Assembly: GCA_040882565.1 (NCBI GenBank)
Contig: JBBEAZ010000044.1
Coordinates: forward strand, 62,001 to 126,000
DNA: 64,000 nucleotides
Reading direction: 5' to 3'
Source of the DNA: CF-162 sp040882565
Lineage (GTDB): Bacteria; Chloroflexota; Dehalococcoidia; SM23-28-2; RBG-16-64-32
Part shown: positions 7,412 to 14,579 of the stretch, in pieces
How the letters are laid out: each line of letters starts with the position of its first letter
How positions within the stretch are numbered: the first letter of the stretch is position 1
Translations under genes and position numbers: made by a program
The notes under the pieces: generated by a model
Seen by the model: the letters and a program-made list of their open reading frames with translations, nothing else
Told to the model about the DNA's origin: nothing
Database searches by the model: none

Positions 7412-8284
7412 ATGGGTACATCAGCCACATACTTCAACGAACGCGAGCACCAGATCTGCCTCGTCGCGCGGATGGTGGAGGACGCGCGGACGTACTGGGT
7501 CGCCGGCGGCGGCTCCCCGATGGCCAGCATCCTCCTCGCCAAGAAGCTCTACGCGCCGGGTGCCGTATACGTCACCGAGGACGGGGTCATCAACCCGGAG
7601 CCGATGCTGCCCCTGGACCCGCTGATGACGATGGTCAGCTCCCGCGCCTCGTACCGCGCGCTCCAGTGGGGGACGATGAACAGCGTCGGCTTCCAGGCCC
7701 AGATCGGCCTCATGGACTTCGGCATCTTGAACACGCTGCAGGTCGACCCCTACGGCAACATCAACTCAACGGCGCTCGGCGACTACAACGGCGAGCACCG
7801 GCGCTTCGGCGGCCCCGGCGGCGCCGACTCGATCGCCTCGATGTGCTGGCAGACCATCCTGATGACTGACCAGCAGAAGCGCAAGTTCGTCCCGCGCGTC
7901 GACTTCATCTCGTCCCCCGGCTGGCTGGACGGCACGGAAGGCGCCCGCGAGCGCGCCGGCCTCCCGCGCGGCACCGCTCCCTGGCGCGTCGTCACGCCGT
8001 GGGCCCTCTTCGACTACGAGGACCGCTACATGCGCCTCGTCGGCATCTCGCCGTTCGTGACGGTCGATCAAGTGCTCTCCGAGATGTCATTCGAACCGAA
8101 AATGGCCAAAGAGATCGAGACCCTCCAGACGCCGACAGAGGAAGAGCTGGAGGTCCTGCGCAGCGAGCTGGATCAGCGTGGCCAGATCACGGACGTCGGC
8201 AAGCCGATCATCCGCCTCGACGACGGCACCTACCAGTTCGTCGAGGAGCAGAAGGAAGCGAAGGACCTGCCGAGCAGCTGGTGA
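7412..8284 (+). CDS. CoA-transferase subunit B, glutaconate/IpdB type
   Basis: A 290-residue beta subunit matching GctB/IpdB-like proteins. The segment YVTEDGVINPEP places Glu56 where family I enzymes keep the glutamate that forms the acyl-CoA thioester intermediate, so true transferase activity is plausible, unlike IpdB-type hydrolases that lack it. Further family marks are GFQAQIGLMDFGILNTLQVD, GNINSTALGDY and GGPGGADSIASMC. It pairs with subunit A (5090-6073). The start lies two bases after the membrane-protein stop and the first 50 bases are duplicated at 6226-6281. Substrate is unknown. Confidence 0.85.
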   Translation: MGTSATYFNEREHQICLVARMVEDARTYWVAGGGSPMASILLAKKLYAPGAVYVTEDGVINPEPMLPLDPLMTMVSSRASYRALQWGTMNSVGFQAQIGLMDFGILNTLQVDPYGNINSTALGDYNGEHRRFGGPGGADSIASMCWQTILMTDQQKRKFVPRVDFISSPGWLDGTEGARERAGLPRGTAPWRVVTPWALFDYEDRYMRLVGISPFVTVDQVLSEMSFEPKMAKEIETLQTPTEEELEVLRSELDQRGQITDVGKPIIRLDDGTYQFVEEQKEAKDLPSSW

Positions 8285-8324
8285 AGAAAATCCGCGCCAG
8301 TTAATCAATGGTCGAGCGGTGACT

Positions 8325-8352
8325 TGCATATATCAGTATCCAATGATATGTT
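8325..8352 (+). promoter_or_regulatory. Promoter and inverted-repeat operator of the ArsR gene
   Basis: TTGCAT (8325-8330), a 16-base spacer and TATGTT (8347-8352), nine bases before the ATG. A perfect inverted repeat ATATCA-N8-TGATAT (8330-8335 and 8344-8349) lies across the promoter, as in self-repressing ArsR/SmtB systems. No Shine-Dalgarno is seen, so the mRNA may be nearly leaderless. Confidence 0.6.
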
Positions 8353-8361
8353 CTCGTCACG

Positions 8362-9051
8362 ATGCAAGCGACACGACACACCGAAGCCGTCCAGATAGCG
8401 TCCGCCCTCGCTGACCCGCTGCGGATGGCAATCCTCCACCGGCTGATGGAGGGACCCGCCGCGGTCACCGACATCGTCGAGGCCACGTGTGAGAGCCAAT
8501 CAAAGGTCTCGAACCACCTCGCGATCCTGCGGGCCCGCGGGCTGGTGACCGCCCGCCGCGCGGGGCGCCAGATGGAGTACCGGCTGCGGAATCCGTCCGT
8601 GGCCCAGGTCGTGGAGTCGCTCGTCGCGCTATCCGGGCCATCGAAGGCCAGGCCCGCGCCAGAAGCGCCGATGACACGCGCCCGTACGTGTTACGACCAT
8701 CTTGCCGGCAAGCTGGCGGTCGCGATTCTCGACGCTCTTGTCGCACGCGGCGCCCTACGGTCGCCGGACGCGACCAGTGGCGACCTCGCGCTGGGCCAGG
8801 AAGCCGGGCCGGTGTTCTCCTCCCTCGGAGTCGGCGTCGATCAGCCGGTGAAAGGCCGGCGGCGCCGAGCCTTTGCCTGCCTCGACTGGACGGAGCGTCG
8901 TCCCCACCTCGGCGGAGCGCTAGGCGCTGCACTCCTGCAACGTGCTTTGGCCGCTGGATGGGTCACCCGCGAAGCGGGCAGCCGAACGGCGCACGTCACC
9001 ACTAAGGGGCGCCGGGCGCTGAAGCGCCTCCTCGGCGTCGTGCCAGCGTAA
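8362..9051 (+). CDS. ArsR-family winged-helix transcriptional regulator with extra C-terminal domain
   Basis: A 229-residue regulator. Residues about 10-90 form the ArsR helix-turn-helix (ALADPLRMAILHRLMEG, then SQSKVSNHLAILRARGLVTARRAGRQMEYRL). The canonical metal-binding ELCVCDL motif is absent; the single Cys in EATCESQS sits near that position. The C-terminal 120 residues, starting with RARTCYDHLAGKLAVAILDAL, match the longer ArsR subfamily with a ligand-sensing extension. The inverted repeat in its own promoter suggests autorepression. The target genes are not obvious; the upstream CoA-transferase cluster and the convergent TumE remnant are the neighbours. Confidence 0.85.
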   Translation: MQATRHTEAVQIASALADPLRMAILHRLMEGPAAVTDIVEATCESQSKVSNHLAILRARGLVTARRAGRQMEYRLRNPSVAQVVESLVALSGPSKARPAPEAPMTRARTCYDHLAGKLAVAILDALVARGALRSPDATSGDLALGQEAGPVFSSLGVGVDQPVKGRRRRAFACLDWTERRPHLGGALGAALLQRALAAGWVTREAGSRTAHVTTKGRRALKRLLGVVPA

Positions 9052-9056
9052 GGGCG

Positions 9057-9444
9057 CTACTCGGGAGCCAGTTGCTCTTGGATCTCGACCAGCACAGACT
9101 CAATGGATGGCGCTGCGCTGGCGACGACCGTTTCGTCCGGCCCGACATGTTTGTGGAGAAGGAACGTTTCGATCTCAGGGTGGTGCGGCGACATGTCGTA
9201 CCACTCTCGCCGCTCGCATCCATCACGGGGAACCGGTACTTGTCGATCACGGCATGATCTCCGGTCGTACCAAAGACGACGAGAAAGTCGCGGCTATACG
9301 CCGAACTGAAAGTCGCGACTCCACGCAGCAGACCCAGGCGATCTTTATCGTCCACTCGAGTTGCGGGATCGACAACCACGACCCCACCGGCGCGCCGGAT
9401 AGCTAGACAAGGCTGTCGATGTAGTCTTCAGCCGACGATGGCAT
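9057..9444 (-). pseudogene. Frameshifted TumE/DUF6516-like toxin gene
   Basis: Three reading frames must be joined. The ATG at 9444, four bases after the antitoxin stop, gives MPSSAEDYIDSLV then a stop at 9405. A second frame continues as LAIRRAGGVVVVDPATRV and on to YRFPVMDASGE (about 9206). The third frame gives WYDMSPHHPEIETFLLHKHV and ends at TAG 9057. The block YRFPV..D-x-SPHHPEI-T-HKHVG is the signature I associate with TumE-type toxins. Two lesions of the same sign break it, so no functional toxin is expected unless the assembly is wrong. The antitoxin gene beside it is intact. Confidence 0.68.
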
Positions 9445-9447
9445 CGA

Positions 9448-9645
9448 TCAGGCTTGCTGGCCACGCTTCTTCTCAACCCACTCGTATATCGAGGACCATT
9501 CAATGACGTCGGCGCTGTCGCCCATCTCGCCACGCTGGTACTTCACGTAGAAATCCCCAGAGGCCATGTGGTAGCGCTCCTCGAACTTCTTGAACTCTGC
9601 GAGGAGATCGTCGACGGACGCTTGCCTGACTCTCACTTTAGCCAT
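9448..9645 (-). CDS. TumA-like antitoxin (65 aa)
   Basis: From the ATG at 9645 the protein is 65 residues: a short basic start, then LLAEFKKFEERYHMASGDFY, a helix followed by the FYVKYQRGEMGDSADVIEWS segment that recurs in small proteins encoded just before TumE/DUF6516 toxins. It would neutralise the toxin by direct binding. The open frame extends upstream to 9720, inside the cofE 3' end, but the ATG at 9645 is preceded by TATACT nine bases away, which fixes the start as leaderless. With its toxin gene broken, the antitoxin could be an orphan. Confidence 0.65.
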   Translation of the reverse strand: MAKVRVRQASVDDLLAEFKKFEERYHMASGDFYVKYQRGEMGDSADVIEWSSIYEWVEKKRGQQA

Positions 9646-9654
9646 CTTGGTACC

Positions 9655-9678
9655 AGTATAGCGCCTATCTGAACAGAT
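9655..9678 (-). promoter_or_regulatory. Promoter and palindromic operator of the TumA-like antitoxin
   Basis: TATACT at 9660-9655 on the minus strand lies nine bases before the antitoxin ATG. The perfect palindrome ATCTGAACAGAT (9667-9678) sits just upstream, overlapping the last codons of cofE, where a toxin-antitoxin repressor would bind. No convincing -35 is seen. Confidence 0.45.
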
Positions 9679-10417
9679 CCTTCTCGCGGTCCCGCACGAT
9701 GTCACGCGCAGAGCCTTCACCCCGGATGTATGGGTACCCCCTGACGATCGCGACCGGCACAGCGTCGAGCTTGTTCTGGACGAGCTCGGCGGCCGCGGCT
9801 AGCTCGTCGGCGGCACAGATGGTGGTGACGCGCAACTCGTAGCCGAAGGAGTCGGTTTGGCCCACGTAGTCCGCGAACGGGAGCATCCCGGCGACGCCGA
9901 TGGCGACGTTGGTATGCCCCTCTCGCCAGGGCCGGCCAAAGGTGTCGCTCATGACTACGGCGACGTCAGCGCCGGTGGCGGCGCCTACGGCGTCGCGGAT
10001 GCCGCGGCAGGACGCGTCTGGATCTTCTGGCAGGAGGCAAACAGTGCCTTCGGGGCCGACGTTCGAGGCGTCAATCCCGGCGTTGGCGCAGATGAAGCCA
10101 TGCTTCGTCTCGGTGATGAGCACGGGGCCCCGCTGCCGCACGATGCTCGCGCTCTCGCGCAGGATCAGCTCAACGAGGCGCGGGTCCTTCTCGGTCTCCC
10201 CGGCGAGGCGCTCCGCCTCAGCCGACGGCGTCACCGTGTCGAGCGAAACGATCCGGCCCTCAGCCTTGGAGACGATCTTCTGCGTGACGACGAGAACATC
10301 CCCGGGCTCGACGCCCGGGCCCGCCTTCGCCGACTCGACAATCAGCGCCGCAACGTCATCGCCCGCACGGACCTCGGGGATGCCGAGTAGCGGGATGATG
10401 CGAACTCCGGCAGGCAC
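9665..10417 (-). CDS. cofE: Coenzyme F420-0:L-glutamate ligase
   Basis: A 250-residue CofE/FbiB-N-type ligase that adds glutamate to F420-0 using GTP, making the polyglutamate tail of F420. Family marks visible are GDVLVVTQKIVSKAEGRIV near 40-57, ETKHGFICANAGIDASNV, and the metal/nucleotide segment MSDTFGRPWREGHTNVAIG. The start is a GTG at 10417. The FMN-reductase half that is fused in actinobacterial FbiB is absent, so this is the stand-alone archaeal-type form. It lies in a minus-strand run with a cupin, an F420:NADP reductase and an LLM enzyme, consistent with F420 production and use. Confidence 0.92.
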   Translation of the reverse strand: MPAGVRIIPLLGIPEVRAGDDVAALIVESAKAGPGVEPGDVLVVTQKIVSKAEGRIVSLDTVTPSAEAERLAGETEKDPRLVELILRESASIVRQRGPVLITETKHGFICANAGIDASNVGPEGTVCLLPEDPDASCRGIRDAVGAATGADVAVVMSDTFGRPWREGHTNVAIGVAGMLPFADYVGQTDSFGYELRVTTICAADELAAAAELVQNKLDAVPVAIVRGYPYIRGEGSARDIVRDREKDLFR

Positions 10418-10463
10418 AGTGTCACCTCACCAGGGGAGTAAGTTGGCTTTCGTCCGGGCCCGG

Positions 10464-10934
10464 TCAGACATACGCCTCCGGGACCGGCCCGATCACTTCC
10501 ATAGAATGCCTCTTGGCGATTTCCGCCAACGTGGAGTCCTCAAGCTGGCCGTCTTGCATCGCAGAGCTCAAGTCGTCAAAGTAGCCGATCATTGCAGCCG
10601 GCGTGTACAGATTCAGCTTCCGGCTCGCTACAGCCCCGACGCGGAAGCCGTGCTGCATTCCGGTGGGAATAAAGATGAATGAACCGGCCGGGCAGCTGTA
10701 CTCCTTGCCTTCGAGAATGATGATGTATTCGCCTTCTAGTACGTAGAATGCCTCGGCGGCGTCCTGGTGAATGTGCAGGGGCGGCCCGAACCCGGGTGGC
10801 TCCGCCGCCTCCAGGAGCGAGAATGCAGAGCCGGTCTGTCCTCCCTCAGCCTTCACGGAAAAGTGAAATCCCCCGAGAGCGACACTGCGCCCCTCGCCCG
10901 GGCGCAAAACAAAGGCCCCGCTTACCTCAGCCAT
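10464..10934 (-). CDS. Cupin-domain protein
   Basis: About 156 residues with one cupin barrel. Motif 1 is GPPLHIHQDAAEAFYVLEGE and motif 2 is AGSFIFIPTGMQHGFRV; together they supply the His-His-Glu-His metal set. The family ranges over isomerases, dioxygenases and sensors, so function is not predicted. I chose the ATG at 10934 because TATGCT lies seven bases upstream; an in-frame ATG at 10946 overlaps that hexamer. It sits between the CofE and F420-reductase genes and may be co-expressed with them. Confidence 0.82.
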   Translation of the reverse strand: MAEVSGAFVLRPGEGRSVALGGFHFSVKAEGGQTGSAFSLLEAAEPPGFGPPLHIHQDAAEAFYVLEGEYIIILEGKEYSCPAGSFIFIPTGMQHGFRVGAVASRKLNLYTPAAMIGYFDDLSSAMQDGQLEDSTLAEIAKRHSMEVIGPVPEAYV

Positions 10935-11021
10935 CCCGGTTAGCATACCGGTTCAAATCAACCCCTGCCTCACCCCCGGCAGATCCGAACCGGCCAACGT
11001 AAGTGCTATCCTCGCTCCCGA

Positions 11022-11675
11022 CTAGACGCCGGTAACGCGAATGCCAGTATGCGCCTTGTATATCTTGTTGATGTGCAGCAACAGCACCGTCAGTTGCTCG
11101 GTGTAGCGGGAGTTCGCCAGCGGCCCGCCGTCGAGTCCGCGGATGTAGGTGATCTCTTCGACGAGCGCCATCACCTTCTTCTTCGCGGGCTTGTGGTCCC
11201 CACAGACGATGACATCGCCCTGCATCGGCGTATCAACCTTCTGGAGGCCCCTGGCGTCGAGGTGATGGAAGGCACTAATCACCTTGGCCTTGGGGAGCAG
11301 CGCTGCGGCTTCCTCAGCCGCGGACCCGGCCTCCGGCATGGCTGCGCGCGGGCCTTCCGTCTCGTCCCAGATCATCGGCACGACGCAATCGACGACGATC
11401 TTGTCCTCGATCGCCTCCGCCAGCTCGGTCAGGATTTCGGCGTGGGCAGCCGCGGGCACCGTGATGAAGATGAAGTCGGCCTTGAGCGCGCCGTCCCAGT
11501 TCGGACCGCCGTATAGCTCGGCTTCGGGCACCGCCGCATGGATCTTCGCCACGGCCTCCGCCGCTCGTTCTTCAGTGCGCGAGCCGATGTAAACGGCGTT
11601 GCCCGACTGTGCGAACCGCATCGCCAAACCGACCCCCTCGGGGCCAGTGCCGCCGATAAAAGCAATCCTTGCCAT
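11022..11675 (-). CDS. npdG: NADPH-dependent F420 reductase
   Basis: Hydride shuttle between F420H2 and NADP+, 217 residues. The N-terminal dinucleotide-binding motif is IAFIGGTGPEGVGLAMRFA (GGTGPEG), followed by GSRTEERA, where Ser-Arg-Thr binds the NADP 2'-phosphate. AFHHLDARGL and VIVCGDHKPAKKKV are further family segments. A strong ribosome site (GGAGGAG) seven bases before the ATG at 11675 decides the start; the upstream 13 codons of open frame are not translated. It links the F420 pool to NADPH and would supply F420H2 to the LLM enzyme encoded just upstream. Confidence 0.92.
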   Translation of the reverse strand: MARIAFIGGTGPEGVGLAMRFAQSGNAVYIGSRTEERAAEAVAKIHAAVPEAELYGGPNWDGALKADFIFITVPAAAHAEILTELAEAIEDKIVVDCVVPMIWDETEGPRAAMPEAGSAAEEAAALLPKAKVISAFHHLDARGLQKVDTPMQGDVIVCGDHKPAKKKVMALVEEITYIRGLDGGPLANSRYTEQLTVLLLHINKIYKAHTGIRVTGV

Positions 11676-11736
11676 TGAGACTCCTCCGGTAACAAAAAAG
11701 GGCCAAGCGCTCACCCGTCGCCGCCCTGCGTACAGT

Positions 11737-12795
11737 TTACAGCGTTGATTCGACCGGACGGAAGCGGGGCATCACTTCCCGGGCGAATAGCTGCATCGAG
11801 CGCAAGACCCGCTCGTGCTCAAGGCCGCCCATGTTCATCCAGCAGAGTGCGTAGTTCACGCCCAGTTCCTCGCGCAGCCATTCGACCCTCCTCGCGACCG
11901 TGTCCGGCGAACCGAAGAGCATCAGTTCCTGGCGCGTCTCGCGCAGGTGGCGGCCCTGCTCGAACCCCTGGTACGTTTCGTAGCCGGTGGGCAACTCCGC
12001 GCCCTTCGCAGCCGGCGAACCGAGCGTAGTGAGCGAAGCACCGTATCGGCGTGAGTACTCAACGCCGACTTCCTTCGCGCGGTCCTCGCTCTCGTCGACG
12101 TAGACGTGCACCAGGGCTGGCAAGTCAATACCGCTCGCCGAGCGGCCGCCGATCTCGAGCGCTTCCCGGTAAAGCTGGTGGTTCGTCTTGATCTGGTCGG
12201 CGGCGAGCCCCGCGGGCGACATGATCGGGTAGCCGTGCTCAGCGGCATAACGGACCGTCTCCGGGGTCATCCAGCTGGCAACGTAGATCGGCGGGTGTGG
12301 TTTTTGGAGCGGCTTCGGCAGGACGGAGACGTCATGTACCTGGGTGTACTGGCCGTCATACGAAAACGAATCCTCGGTCCACGCCCGCACCAGGATCTCG
12401 ACACACTCGTTGAAGCGGCCGCGGCTCTCGTCCATCGAGACGTTGAAGCCCGCGAACTCCGCCGCCTGGTAACCGCGCCCGACGCCGAAGTCTAGCCGGC
12501 CGCCGCTGATGATGTCCAACGTCGCCGCCTGCTCGGCCAGACGGACGGGGTTGTGGAACGGGAGCGTGACAATCGCCGTGCCGATGCGCACTCGCTCGGT
12601 GCGCGCAGCCGCCCAGGCGCCGAGTTGCATGAGGTCCGTACCGATTCCGTACCACTGGAAGTGGTGCTCAGCGAGCCAGACGCCGTCGAAGCCCAATTCT
12701 TCCGCCTTCTCGATCTGGTCAAGCTCAGCCTTGAAGACGTCTGCGTCCGACCAGCCAGGTGGCTTCTGGAAGAGGTGGAAGGTGCCGAACTTCAT
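11737..12795 (-). CDS. LLM-class flavin/F420-dependent oxidoreductase
   Basis: A 352-residue luciferase-like monooxygenase-fold enzyme. Recognisable segments are FDGVWLAEHHFQWYG, RIGTAIVTLPFHNPVRLAEQ, ISGGRLDFGVGRGYQ and FGSPDTVARRVEWLREELG near the C-terminus. Such enzymes use FMNH2 or F420H2 to oxygenate or reduce varied substrates. The adjacent F420 reductase and CofE genes favour F420 as cofactor, but this is contextual. I set the start at the ATG 12795 (MKFGTFHLF), the normal family start; the longer frame to 12855 overlaps the divergent promoter region. Confidence 0.87.
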   Translation of the reverse strand: MKFGTFHLFQKPPGWSDADVFKAELDQIEKAEELGFDGVWLAEHHFQWYGIGTDLMQLGAWAAARTERVRIGTAIVTLPFHNPVRLAEQAATLDIISGGRLDFGVGRGYQAAEFAGFNVSMDESRGRFNECVEILVRAWTEDSFSYDGQYTQVHDVSVLPKPLQKPHPPIYVASWMTPETVRYAAEHGYPIMSPAGLAADQIKTNHQLYREALEIGGRSASGIDLPALVHVYVDESEDRAKEVGVEYSRRYGASLTTLGSPAAKGAELPTGYETYQGFEQGRHLRETRQELMLFGSPDTVARRVEWLREELGVNYALCWMNMGGLEHERVLRSMQLFAREVMPRFRPVESTL

Positions 12796-12849
12796 TAGTG
12801 GCGACAGTATACAACCGCGGACCTTTACGCCCCGTGTGCGCCACATCAC

Positions 12850-12879
12850 TTGCAATCGCGGACGCTACCTGCCTAAAAT
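12850..12879 (+). promoter_or_regulatory. Sigma-70-type promoter of the ABC importer operon
   Basis: TTGCAA (12850-12855), an 18-base spacer and TAAAAT (12874-12879). Transcription would start near 12886, giving a leader of about 108 bases before the ATPase ATG. Confidence 0.5.
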
Positions 12880-12907
12880 CGTGCACGGCTCGCCGGAGAG
12901 GTGGCGT

Positions 12908-12962
12908 GGGATGCGCTTCCGGCGCTACGAGCCATCGGCCATGCCTCAGGGCAATGCATCCC
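12908..12962 (+). ncRNA. Possible structured leader RNA of the ABC importer operon
   Basis: GGGATGC (12908-12914) can pair with GCATCCC (12956-12962), enclosing two small hairpins: GGC/GCC at 12921-12933 with an ACGA-containing loop, and GCC-TCAG-GGC at 12943-12952. This gives a three-way junction ending about 30 bases before the ATPase start. It does not match the TPP riboswitch or the guanidine-I (ykkC) riboswitch consensus that I know. A chance fold in GC-rich DNA is possible. Confidence 0.3.
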
Positions 12963-12993
12963 CGCAGCGAATAGTCCAATTCATTGGATTGGC

Positions 12994-13782
12994 ATGGCCA
13001 CAGAAACTCAGCACGTCTCCCTGCGTAATCTGACGCACGTCTTCAGCGACGGGCGAACGCCTCTGCGTGCCCTCGAAGACGTGACGCTCGAGGTGCCGCG
13101 CGGCCAATTCACCTCAATCATCGGCCCCAGCGGCTGCGGGAAGTCCACTCTATTGCGCATCGTTGGTGGCTTGCTCCCGCCGTCCGCGGGTAGCACACTC
13201 GTCGACGGCCAACGTCCAGCGGAGGCGCAGCGGCGCCACGACATCGGCTTCGTTTTCCAGGACCCGGCTCTGCTGCCGTGGCGCACGGTCGCGAGCAACG
13301 TCCACCTGCCGCTCGAGATCGACGGCGCACGACGACGCGCGACCGATGTCGGTTCCCTGCTCGACCTTGTCGGTCTGCGCGAGTTCCGCGACTACTACCC
13401 GCATCAACTGTCCGGCGGTATGCAGCAGCGTGTGGCGATCGCGCGCGCCCTCGCAGTCAACCCGAGCCTGATGCTCATGGACGAGCCGTTCGGGGCCCTC
13501 GACGAGATCACGCGCGCCTCGATGCGGTACGAGCTCCTACGCATCTGGGCCTCGCAGGCGGAGTCGGCCGCGCGCAAGACAGTGCTTTTCGTCACCCACT
13601 CGATCGCCGAGGCCATCGTGATGTCGGACCGAGTGATCGTACTGACGGGACGGCCCGGCCGCGTAGTCGCCGACGTCGACATTGAGCTGCCACGGCCGCG
13701 CACCCAGGAGATCGAGCGCAGCGCCCCGTTCCTCGACCACACGGACCATCTGCGGCGATTGCTCATCGGAGACGCAGCATGA
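12994..13782 (+). CDS. ABC transporter ATP-binding protein, NitT/TauT/ThiZ type
   Basis: The 262-residue ATPase energises import by the downstream permease. Walker A is GPSGCGKST, the Q-loop is FQDPALLPWR, the ABC signature is LSGGMQQRVAIARAL, Walker B is LMLMDEPFGALDE, and the switch His is in VTHSIAEAI. The LLPWRTV segment is typical of the nitrate/sulfonate/thiamine-precursor subfamily. The ATG at 12994 is chosen because the earlier in-frame codons (from 12901) run through the predicted leader RNA. The stop overlaps the permease ATG by four bases. Confidence 0.9.
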   Translation: MATETQHVSLRNLTHVFSDGRTPLRALEDVTLEVPRGQFTSIIGPSGCGKSTLLRIVGGLLPPSAGSTLVDGQRPAEAQRRHDIGFVFQDPALLPWRTVASNVHLPLEIDGARRRATDVGSLLDLVGLREFRDYYPHQLSGGMQQRVAIARALAVNPSLMLMDEPFGALDEITRASMRYELLRIWASQAESAARKTVLFVTHSIAEAIVMSDRVIVLTGRPGRVVADVDIELPRPRTQEIERSAPFLDHTDHLRRLLIGDAA

Positions 13783-14570
13783 ACGCGCGGCTCCGCGACC
13801 TCCTGCGAGGCGCCGCCGTGCACGTCCTCCCGCCGGTTGTGACGTTCGCGGTCGTCCTCGCGTCCTGGGAGGCGTACGTGAACTGGCGCGACGTTTCGAT
13901 CCTCGTCGTACCAGCACCGTCGGACATCGCCGAACGGTTCTTCGAGGAGCCTGGGTTCTTCTGGCGCCAGGGCGGCTGGACCCTATACGAAGCGACGCTC
14001 GGCCTCATCGCCGGATCGGTTGTGGCGATCGCGCTGGCCATCGTGATGGCGCACTCGCCGCTGATGGAGCGAGCGCTGTTCCCGCTGGCGATCGTAGTCA
14101 AGGTGACTCCGCTCGTCGCCATCGCGCCCGTCCTGATCATCGCCATCGGCTTTGGCACGACACCCAAGATCATCGTCGCCGCCCTGCTGTGCTTCTTCCC
14201 GATGCTCGTCAACGCGATGACCGGCTTCCGCGACGTGAACCCGGGCGCGCTCGATTTCATGCGCTCGCTGAAGGCGTCGACCTGGAGCGTCTTCTGGAAA
14301 CTGCGAGTCCCCGGCTCGATGCCGTACATCTTCAGCGCACTGCGTATCACCTACCCGCTTGCGCTCATCGGTGCCGTCGTCGCGGAGTGGTTCACAGGTA
14401 ACCGTGGCCTCGGTTACGTGGTGTATGCCGCGTATCTCAACCTGCAAACCCCCAAACTATTCGCCGCGATCGCCGTCCTCGCCCTGATCGGCGTCGCGAT
14501 CAACATCGCCCTCTCGCTCGTCGAACGGCGCGTGCTGTTCTGGCACGAATCGGTCAGAAGCATCCGTTAG
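13779..14570 (+). CDS. ABC transporter permease, NitT/TauT/ThiX type
   Basis: A 263-residue inner-membrane permease with about six helices. The coupling-loop (EAA) motif is in the segment FMRSLKASTWSVFWKLRVPGS, contacting the ATPase, and AEWFTGNRGLGYVV is the usual C-terminal family mark. The early segment VLASWEAYVNWRDV with VPAPSDIAERF matches SsuC/ThiX-like permeases. It is translationally coupled to the ATPase and followed nine bases later by the substrate-binding lipoprotein, a complete importer cassette. Confidence 0.9.
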   Translation: MNARLRDLLRGAAVHVLPPVVTFAVVLASWEAYVNWRDVSILVVPAPSDIAERFFEEPGFFWRQGGWTLYEATLGLIAGSVVAIALAIVMAHSPLMERALFPLAIVVKVTPLVAIAPVLIIAIGFGTTPKIIVAALLCFFPMLVNAMTGFRDVNPGALDFMRSLKASTWSVFWKLRVPGSMPYIFSALRITYPLALIGAVVAEWFTGNRGLGYVVYAAYLNLQTPKLFAAIAVLALIGVAINIALSLVERRVLFWHESVRSIR

Positions 14571-14579
14571 GAGTCACGC

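Noticed and set aside
10945..10975. tRNA T-arm-like GGTTCAAATC
   Set aside because: Flanking bases do not pair into a T-stem and no acceptor or anticodon arm fits.
12796..12993. TPP riboswitch before the ThiY-like importer
   Set aside because: None of the conserved TPP elements (CUGAGA, ACCYGAUCUGGAU) are visible in the leader.
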